DNA of 18,728 nt from positions 1-18,728 of the forward strand of contig CABUZK010000036.1 in the NCBI GenBank assembly GCA_902496115.1, read 5' to 3'. Made by a program: the position numbers and the translations under genes. Of the stretch, positions 13,224 to 18,728 are shown piece by piece. Positions within the stretch are counted from its first letter, which is position 1, and every line of letters begins with the position of its first letter. A model generated the notes under the pieces. The model saw only the letters and a list, made by a program, of their open reading frames with translations, was not told where the DNA came from and ran no database searches. Source of the stretch: an uncultured Collinsella sp. GTDB taxonomy: Bacteria > Actinomycetota > Coriobacteriia > Coriobacteriales > Coriobacteriaceae.

Positions 13224-14864
13224 ATGATCGAAATCACCCAAGTCAACGCGTCGCTCGATGAAGCCGGCGATGAAAATGCCTGCCTCATTGTTGGCAAGCG
13301 AGTCGCCAAGCGCGTCCTACGTTGCAAGGACTCCGAGATCAAGTCCATCGAGCTCCTCCGCAAGTCAATCGACGCTCGCAAAAAACGAGACGTCCATTTT
13401 ATCCTGAGCTTTCGTGTTGAGCTGACTAGTCCCCACCTCGAGCGAGAAGCGGTCGACAGCGTTGCCGAGCGTGACCGCTCGCGTGTACGCGCGATAGAAG
13501 ACGATGAGCCTTCATTCCCCTCCCCCGTCTCCGACGCACCTCAAGAACGCCCTGTCGTTGTCGGCGCCGGCTGCGCCGGCCTTTTCGCTGCGCTTACGCT
13601 CGCCGAAGCGGGTCTTAAGCCCTTGCTCATCGAGCGCGGCGACCCGGCATTTCGCCGCTCACGTGCGATCGACCTCTTTCTAAAGAAGCGCATCCTCGAC
13701 CCCGAGAGCAATATCCAGTTTGGTCTGGGCGGCGCGGGGACCTTCTCGGACGGCAAACTCAATACGGGAACCAAAAATCCCGCCCATCGCCTTATCCTCG
13801 AGACCTTCGTCGAAGCGGGCGCTCCCCGCGATATTCTATGGGATGCCAAGCCGCACATTGGCTCCGACATCCTTCCCACAGTTGTCACCGCTATATCCCA
13901 GCGCATCGAGCAGCTCGGAGGTGTCGTCCGTTATCGAACGAAGCTCGTCGACATTCGCATCGACGCGTCTGGCACCATTGTCGGTATCGACATCCAGTCG
14001 TCCCACGACGCGACAAGCGAGTCAATCAACACAAAGCATCTCATCCTTGCTTGCGGTCATTCTGCCCGCGACGTATTCGAGGTTCTCAAAACCCATGATG
14101 TCGCCCTCGCTCAAAAGACGTTTGCCATGGGCGTTCGCATCGAACACCCGCAGCGTGATATCGATCGGGCGCAATATGGCCCCGCAGCGGGTCATCCCGC
14201 GCTCGGAGCAGCCCCCTATAAGCTCGTTGCCCATCTTCCCAACGGCCGCAGTGTGTTCTCATTCTGCATGTGTCCCGGCGGACAGGTTGTCGCCGCCTCT
14301 TCAGAGCCCGGCCACCTGTGCGTCAACGGCGCCAGTCTCAACGCCCGCGCCGGCCGCAACGCAAACGCCGCTCTCCTCGTTAACGTCACGCCCGACGATC
14401 TCCCCAGCGACGATCCTCTTGCAGGCGTAGAACTCCAGCGCATTTGCGAGCGGGCTGCCTACCGCCTTGGCGGCTCCAACTGGAACGCACCGGCACAGCT
14501 CGTCGGCGATTTCCTTGCAGAACGCGCCAGCACGACATGCGGCAAGGTAAAGCCCACCTATCCGCTCGGCGTGACTTGGACAGCAATCGATGAGTCATTG
14601 CCGCAACATATCATCGAGTCGCTTCGTCTGGGAATTCCCTTGCTCGGCAAAAAACTGCGTGGCTACGACCATCCCGATGCCGTCCTCACCGGTGTCGAGA
14701 CACGCTCGAGCTCTCCGGTCACCGTTACTCGAGACCGGCAATGCCACGCTGTATCGACCCCGGGGCTCTACCCTTGCGGCGAGGGAGCCGGATATGCCGG
14801 AGGCATCATGAGCGCCGCTACCGATGGCATCCGTTGCGCCAAAGCCCTGATCGCAGACCTCTAG
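13224..14864 (+). CDS. COG2509-type FAD-dependent protein (uncharacterised dehydrogenase family)
   Basis: The 546-residue protein belongs to a widespread but uncharacterised FAD-dependent family. A roughly 70-residue N-terminal domain has the typical SIDARKKRDVHFILSFRVEL (48-67). The flavin-binding GAGCAG (114-119) follows, then the family signature IQFGLGGAGTFSDGKLNTG (164-182) and the closing GEGAGYAGGIMSAATDGIRC. The start is ATG 13224 with AAGGAG six bases upstream; an in-frame extension to 13101 overlaps the previous gene and terminator. The substrate and electron partner are unknown. Its neighbours are the mrp/BaiN-like pair, and its 3' end converges on uvrB with a shared terminator. 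Length is normal for the family. Confidence 0.9.
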   Translation: MIEITQVNASLDEAGDENACLIVGKRVAKRVLRCKDSEIKSIELLRKSIDARKKRDVHFILSFRVELTSPHLEREAVDSVAERDRSRVRAIEDDEPSFPSPVSDAPQERPVVVGAGCAGLFAALTLAEAGLKPLLIERGDPAFRRSRAIDLFLKKRILDPESNIQFGLGGAGTFSDGKLNTGTKNPAHRLILETFVEAGAPRDILWDAKPHIGSDILPTVVTAISQRIEQLGGVVRYRTKLVDIRIDASGTIVGIDIQSSHDATSESINTKHLILACGHSARDVFEVLKTHDVALAQKTFAMGVRIEHPQRDIDRAQYGPAAGHPALGAAPYKLVAHLPNGRSVFSFCMCPGGQVVAASSEPGHLCVNGASLNARAGRNANAALLVNVTPDDLPSDDPLAGVELQRICERAAYRLGGSNWNAPAQLVGDFLAERASTTCGKVKPTYPLGVTWTAIDESLPQHIIESLRLGIPLLGKKLRGYDHPDAVLTGVETRSSSPVTVTRDRQCHAVSTPGLYPCGEGAGYAGGIMSAATDGIRCAKALIADL

Positions 14865-14883
14865 CGCACGAATTCCAGCACGC

Positions 14884-14925
14884 AAAAGACACAGGCCCCG
14901 AGCTCCACAGGGAACTCGGGGCCTG
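14884..14925. terminator. Bidirectional terminator between COG2509 gene and uvrB
   Basis: CAGGCCCCGAG (14892-14902) and CTCGGGGCCTG (14915-14925) form a perfect 11-bp stem with a 12-base loop. On the minus strand TGTCTTTT follows, suiting uvrB termination; the plus-strand tail (TTCGCTACTT) is weaker. It lies in the 65-base gap between convergent genes. Confidence 0.8.
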
Positions 14926-14929
14926 TTCG

Positions 14930-17170
14930 CTACTTCCTGAATCTTGCACCCTGGCGTTTTCTGCCCGAAGCAAAGGTAGAGCCCTTGCGAGCCTGCGAAC
15001 GCAAACGCTCGATCGTTTCGTCCTCAGATGCGCCCTCAAGCATCGCCCGAATCTGAACGACGGCATCGCGCAGGCGCGCCGCCTCCTCAAAGTCCATGGC
15101 GGCAGAAGCGTTGCGCATATCCTCTTCCATGGTTTCGACGATCCGCACAAGCTCGTCATGCGGCAGTTCTTCCAACTGCTCCGCAAGTGTCTGCTCGGGT
15201 GCCACCGTTTCCGGCACGCCGCCCTCGCCCGACTCATCGGGCGTATAGAATGCGCCATGGCCAAGGGAGTCGCCCTTCGAGCGCCCCTTGGAACCCACGG
15301 TTTTTTCGGCTTCGGCAATAAAACTTGAGATGTCGTTGATGGCTTTGCGCACCGTCTTGGGCACAATGCCATGCTCTTCGTTATATGCCATCTGAATCTC
15401 GCGACGGCGCTGCGTCTCCTCGATGGCCTCTTTCATCGAATCGGTCACAACGTCCGCATACATGATGACTTCGCCATCGGCGTTACGGGCCGCGCGGCCA
15501 ATCGTCTGAATCAGCGAACGGCGGTTGCGCAAGAAGCCTTCCTTATCGGCGTCGAGAATTGCCACCAGCGACACCTCGGGAAGGTCTAGACCCTCGCGGA
15601 GCAGGTTGATGCCAACGAGAACATCGATCTTTCCCTCGCGCAGCGTTCGCAGGATCTCGACACGGTCCATCGTCGCTGTATCGGAGTGCATGTAATTGAC
15701 CTTAATGCCGGCATCAAGCAGATGGTCGGTCAGGTCCTCGGCCATGCGTTTGGTCAACGTGGTCACCAGCACGCGCTCTTTGCGGGCAACGCGCTCGCGA
15801 ATCTCGTCCTCAAGATCGTCAATCTGGCCTCGGACCGGACGAACGTCGATCTTGGGATCGAGCAGGCCGGTCGGACGAATAATCTGCTCAACGTCATTTT
15901 GGCTCACTCGCAGCTCATAATCACCTGGCGTTGCCGAAACATAGATGAACTGGGGAATCCTCGCCTCAAACTCATCAAAACGAAGCGGGCGGTTATCGAG
16001 TGCCGAAGGCAGACGAAAACCATGCTCCACCAGCGTCACCTTACGCGAGCGGTCGCCTTCGTGCATGCCGCGGATCTGCGGCACCGTTACATGGCTCTCG
16101 TCGATGATGCAGAGCATATCCTTGGGAAAGTAATCAATCAAAGTAAAGGGTGGCTCGCCCGGCTTGCGGCCATCCAGATGGCGCGAGTAGTTCTCGATGC
16201 CGTTACAAAAACCCATGGTCTCGAGCATCTCAAGATCATAATCGGTGCGCTGCTGCAGACGCTGCGCCTCGAGCAACTTGTCGGTCGCTTTGAGCTCTGC
16301 CACACGCTTCTCGCACTCTTCGCTAATCGATTTAAGGGCTGCCTTAACCTTGGGCTTCTCGGTTACGTAATGCGATGCCGGCCATACGGGAATGGCCTCA
16401 TACTCACGAAGTATCTCACCGGTGACCTCATCGATTTCGGCGATAAGCTCGACCTCATCGTCAAAGAACTCAAACCGCAACGGATGCTCGGCATAGGGCG
16501 GATACACGTCAACGACATCGCCACGCACACGGAACGTGCCGCGCGCCAGGTCATAATCATTGCGATCGTATTGAATATCGATGAGCGCATGGATAAAGTC
16601 ATCGCGCTCGAGCGGCACTTTCTTGTCGACATTCGGCGCCAGCCCCGCATAATCCTCAGGAGAGCCAATACCATAGATACAGGACACCGATGCAACGACG
16701 ATCACATCGCGTCGAGAGAGCAGCGAGGCGGTCGCCTGATGGCGCAGCATCTCGACTTCTTCGTTAATCGAAGAATCCTTCTCGATATAGGTATCGCTTT
16801 GCGGCACATACGCCTCTGGCTGATAGTAATCGTAGTACGACACGAAATAGACCACTGAGTTATTGGGGAAGAACTCTTTGAGCTCGCTTGCAAGCTGGGC
16901 GGCAAGGGTCTTATTGGGAGCCATGACAAGCGTCGGCTTACCCAAGGCCTCAATAGTTTTAGCCATCGTAAAGGTCTTACCCGAACCAGTCACACCCAGC
17001 AAAACCTGATAGCGGTCTCCGTCCCTCACACCCTGCACAAGCGACTCAATGGCCTTGGGCTGGGAACCGGCAGGCTCATAGGGAGAAACGACTTCAAACG
17101 GCACCTCAGCGCCCTCAACGCCAAAGCGCTTAAGTTCACCGCCAACGCGTTCTACTTCAAATTCCGCCAT
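14930..17170 (-). CDS. uvrB: Excinuclease ABC subunit B (UvrB)
   Basis: UvrB is the helicase-like core of nucleotide excision repair that verifies the lesion after UvrA loading and then recruits UvrC. The 746-residue protein shows Walker A GVTGSGKT (59-66), the Tyr-rich beta-hairpin SYYDYYQPEAYVPQSDTYIE (111-130), the DESH box (357-360), VSATPGDYEL (411-420), the arginine-finger region IQTIGRAARN (554-563) and a UVR helix pair (about 674-710) that contacts UvrC. It is about 70 residues longer than E. coli UvrB, owing to an N-terminal lead of about 25 residues, a linker before the UVR motif and a basic tail after it. ATG 17170 with TAGGAG five bases upstream is preferred over the in-frame ATG at 17191. 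It is third in the coaE-transglycosylase-uvrB operon. Confidence 0.97.
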   Translation of the reverse strand: MAEFEVERVGGELKRFGVEGAEVPFEVVSPYEPAGSQPKAIESLVQGVRDGDRYQVLLGVTGSGKTFTMAKTIEALGKPTLVMAPNKTLAAQLASELKEFFPNNSVVYFVSYYDYYQPEAYVPQSDTYIEKDSSINEEVEMLRHQATASLLSRRDVIVVASVSCIYGIGSPEDYAGLAPNVDKKVPLERDDFIHALIDIQYDRNDYDLARGTFRVRGDVVDVYPPYAEHPLRFEFFDDEVELIAEIDEVTGEILREYEAIPVWPASHYVTEKPKVKAALKSISEECEKRVAELKATDKLLEAQRLQQRTDYDLEMLETMGFCNGIENYSRHLDGRKPGEPPFTLIDYFPKDMLCIIDESHVTVPQIRGMHEGDRSRKVTLVEHGFRLPSALDNRPLRFDEFEARIPQFIYVSATPGDYELRVSQNDVEQIIRPTGLLDPKIDVRPVRGQIDDLEDEIRERVARKERVLVTTLTKRMAEDLTDHLLDAGIKVNYMHSDTATMDRVEILRTLREGKIDVLVGINLLREGLDLPEVSLVAILDADKEGFLRNRRSLIQTIGRAARNADGEVIMYADVVTDSMKEAIEETQRRREIQMAYNEEHGIVPKTVRKAINDISSFIAEAEKTVGSKGRSKGDSLGHGAFYTPDESGEGGVPETVAPEQTLAEQLEELPHDELVRIVETMEEDMRNASAAMDFEEAARLRDAVVQIRAMLEGASEDETIERLRSQARKGSTFASGRKRQGARFRK

Positions 17171-17191
17171 GGATACTCCTAACTCATACAT

Positions 17192-17206
17192 CTGCAGTAT
17201 ACGCAG
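17192..17206 (-). promoter_or_regulatory. Possible internal promoter of uvrB
   Basis: The 51-base gap before uvrB contains TATACT (minus strand, 17201-17196) preceded by TG at near extended -10 spacing, within the imperfect dyad CTGC...GCAG. No -35 is recognisable. It could let uvrB be expressed apart from the upstream genes. Confidence 0.25.
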
Positions 17207-17221
17207 GCGGTGGGCTTAGTC

Positions 17222-17803
17222 CTATACGAACCGATCGGGATAGAGAGTCTTATAGCGAACCCAGGCATTATTGACGCGAATCAGATACGCCTGCGTCTCG
17301 GGAAAGGTGATTGCATTATGAAGCGACGTGCTCTGCTGCGCCCATCCGTCGACATTGCCCATGCCGGCGTTATAGGCGGCAATGGCGCTGTCAGTCGACC
17401 CGTTGAAATAGGTTAGAAGATACGAGAGGTATGCGCAGCCAAACTCGATATTCGTAGCCGGATCGTTAAGGTTGTCGGCCGAATACTCGCCACCGTCAAC
17501 AAGGCCCTTGGCGATCATATCCTGGGCAGTCTCGGGCATCAGCTGCATCAATCCCTGAGCACCCTGACTCGACTCGGCCTCGGGATCCCAATTCGATTCC
17601 GACTTAATGACAGCGCACACCAGATACGGATCCAGGTTATGCGAAATGCTGGATTGCTTTACATATACCTCGTAGTCAATCGGATACAGCGGCTTAAAGA
17701 AAGCAGCAGGAGCATACGAGTAGACGAGCGAAATGAGGCCGAAGACGAACACAACGGCAAGTGACGCCACGCGATACCACGTAAAGAAACGTGTCTTAGA
17801 CAT
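17222..17803 (-). CDS. Small membrane-anchored lytic transglycosylase (SLT domain)
   Basis: The 193-residue protein has an uncleaved-looking signal anchor (about residues 12-30) and a goose-lysozyme-like SLT domain that cleaves peptidoglycan glycan strands outside the membrane. Domain marks are the catalytic Glu69 in IKSESNWDPEAES, GAQGLMQLMPETAQD (81-95), the mid-domain DPATNIEFGCAYLSYLL and IAAYNAGMGNVDGW (141-154). It is typical of the minimal Slt/MltC-type proteins of Gram-positives. ATG 17803 follows AAGGAGGAGG and overlaps the last 8 bases of coaE, so translation is coupled. uvrB follows 51 bases on. A cell-wall enzyme in a CoA/DNA-repair operon is not functionally explained. Confidence 0.93.
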   Translation of the reverse strand: MSKTRFFTWYRVASLAVVFVFGLISLVYSYAPAAFFKPLYPIDYEVYVKQSSISHNLDPYLVCAVIKSESNWDPEAESSQGAQGLMQLMPETAQDMIAKGLVDGGEYSADNLNDPATNIEFGCAYLSYLLTYFNGSTDSAIAAYNAGMGNVDGWAQQSTSLHNAITFPETQAYLIRVNNAWVRYKTLYPDRFV

Positions 17804-18437
17804 CGGCCTCCTCCTTATCCGCTACATCCCCGAAGCCGTGGCGCGCAAGCCATGCGTCCAGTTGTTCAAAGAGCGAATTATCGCCCGCCGCATTATCGAT
17901 AACCGTCGTGGCAAGATTGCAAAGCGAAGCCTCATCAGGTTGGCATGCAGAGCGCGCATCAAAATCAGAGGACGCCATACCGCGATGAATAGCGCGCTCG
18001 CGACGAACTGACAAAGGGGCGCTGATGACCAGAATTTCATCAGCCAAGCCAAATGCATCCTCAAAACCAGTCGGAGCAGAAACCTCGACCACCGCAAAGG
18101 GATAACGGGGAGATGAAACCGTACAACAAACCGGATCGAGAATCCTAAGCGAAAGCTGTTCAATGAGAACGGGATGCACAATGCCATTGAGCCGTGCGAC
18201 CAAATCAGGAGAAGCAAAAGCTCGAGAAGCGAGGACATTGCGGCGAATGCCGCCCTCCCCGTCCAGAATATCCCAACCGAATTCTTCCGCGAGGGCATTG
18301 ACGATATCAGAGCCCGGCACATACAGCGATTTTGCAAGCTCATCCAGATCGATTAGCATAGCGCCACGAGATTCGAAATAGCGGCAGGCAGTCGACTTAC
18401 CCGAAGCAATATTGCCCAAGACAAATACGGTAAACAT
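17796..18437 (-). CDS. coaE: Dephospho-CoA kinase (CoaE)
   Basis: CoaE phosphorylates the ribose 3'-hydroxyl of dephospho-CoA in the last step of coenzyme A synthesis. The 213-residue protein has the P-loop GNIASGKST at the N-terminus, the AMLIDLDELAKSLY segment that contacts substrate, NGIVHPVLIEQL with the family histidine-proline pair, and a lid segment rich in arginine (LSVRRERAIHRGM). ATG 18437 is preferred over the adjacent TTG 18440; GGGAGG lies five bases upstream. It is slightly longer than the usual roughly 200 residues because of an acidic C-terminal tail. It heads an operon with the transglycosylase and uvrB; this coaE-uvrB association is frequent in actinobacteria. Confidence 0.93.
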   Translation of the reverse strand: MFTVFVLGNIASGKSTACRYFESRGAMLIDLDELAKSLYVPGSDIVNALAEEFGWDILDGEGGIRRNVLASRAFASPDLVARLNGIVHPVLIEQLSLRILDPVCCTVSSPRYPFAVVEVSAPTGFEDAFGLADEILVISAPLSVRRERAIHRGMASSDFDARSACQPDEASLCNLATTVIDNAAGDNSLFEQLDAWLARHGFGDVADKEEADV

Positions 18438-18465
18438 CAAGCCCTCCCTAACGCCAATGCGAGTA

Positions 18466-18496
18466 ATTATCGCTCAAATACACTAGAAGGACTCAA
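18466..18496 (-). promoter_or_regulatory. Candidate promoter of the coaE operon
   Basis: TTGAGT (18496-18491) and GATAAT (18471-18466) on the minus strand match consensus at 4/6 and 5/6 positions but are 19 bases apart, longer than ideal. It lies about 30 bases before the coaE ATG, giving a short leader. Confidence 0.4.
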
Positions 18497-18563
18497 AATA
18501 CAGCCAAACAGTAAGAGCGCATACGGGGGAGCTAGATCCCAAAGTACAACGTGTATATAACGC

Positions 18564-18594
18564 AAAAAAGGGGGAGGCCGCGAGGCCTCCCCCC
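18564..18594 (-). terminator. rRNA operon terminator
   Basis: On the minus strand GGGGGAGGCC (18593-18584) and GGCCTCCCCC (18579-18570) form a perfect 10-bp stem with a 4-base loop, followed by six U (18569-18564). It lies about 37 bases after the 5S 3' end and insulates coaE from rRNA transcription. Confidence 0.92.
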
Positions 18595-18609
18595 TTCTAG
18601 GTTCGATGC

Positions 18610-18626
18610 GACGGCTCGGTGCCGTC
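18610..18626 (-). other. Small hairpin just downstream of the 5S rRNA
   Basis: GACGGC-ACCGA-GCCGTC (minus strand) is a perfect 6-bp stem with a 5-base loop a few bases past the 5S 3' end and before the main terminator. It may take part in 3' processing of the 5S precursor; this is inferred from position only. Confidence 0.4.
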
Positions 18627-18630
18627 CACC

Positions 18631-18728
18631 GGTCAGCGGCGCCCTGGCCTCCCACGGGCTGACCCCGCAGTACTCTCGGCGCGATGGGGCTTAGCTTCCG
18701 GGTTCGGAACGGGACCGGGCGTGCCCCC
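18631..18728 (-). rRNA. rrf: 5S ribosomal RNA, 3' part
   Basis: The minus strand reads CCCGTTCCGAACCCGGAAG, then TAAGCCCCATCGCGCCGA, GAGTACTGCGGGGTCAGCC and CGTGGGAGGCCAGGGCGCC, the conserved loop B/C and helix IV-V core of bacterial 5S rRNA. About 98 of the expected roughly 115 bases are present; the 5' end lies beyond the right edge. The 3' end near 18631-18633 is estimated from helix I symmetry (GGCGCCGCTGACC). It is presumably the last gene of a 16S-23S-5S operon. Confidence 0.95.

Noticed and set aside
15686..16858. A 390-codon plus-strand frame opposite uvrB
   Set aside because: Antisense to conserved UvrB helicase motifs, with no RBS or recognisable domain.

Overview
The window looks like chromosomal DNA from a high-GC Gram-positive, most likely a Coriobacteriia (Collinsella-like) actinobacterium. 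This rests on base composition, frequent GTG starts with clear AGGAG-type ribosome binding sites, the 5S rRNA sequence, and the gene complement (three uvr genes, murJ, an LTA-synthase-type sulfatase, a BaiN-type flavoprotein). The genus is an inference from recall; no database was searched. I see no insertion sequence, integrase, phage gene, CRISPR array or tRNA.

Left end (1-5535, all minus strand): the start of a Tat-like lipoprotein of the peptide-ABC-transporter binding family runs off the edge. Behind it is a 365-base regulatory gap with several perfect inverted repeats. Next is a tight operon read right to left: ybaK-type Cys-tRNA deacylase, murJ (lipid II flippase) and uvrC. uvrA follows as a separate minus-strand unit with its own terminator and a LexA-box-like site upstream.

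Middle (8742-14864, plus strand): an LTA-synthase-like membrane sulfatase; then mrp and a BaiN/HI0933-type flavoprotein joined stop-to-start (TAA then GTG); then, beyond a strong hairpin terminator, a second large FAD protein of the COG2509 type. A bidirectional terminator separates this from the right-hand operon.

Right end (14930-18728, minus strand): coaE, a small membrane-anchored lytic transglycosylase and uvrB form an operon, preceded by the terminator and 3' part of a 5S rRNA gene, the end of an rRNA operon.

Two themes recur. All three UvrABC excision-repair genes lie within about 16.4 kb but in three different transcription units. Cell-envelope genes (murJ, LTA synthase, lytic transglycosylase) are interleaved with them. 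The most unusual feature is a roughly 250-residue acidic cytosolic extension on MurJ carrying three copies of a (P)DETAVF-type motif, resembling Thr-kinase/FHA-target sites known in other actinobacteria. The UvrC cysteine region is also atypical. No wholly new gene system is evident; the rest is ordinary core genome with some interesting leader structures.
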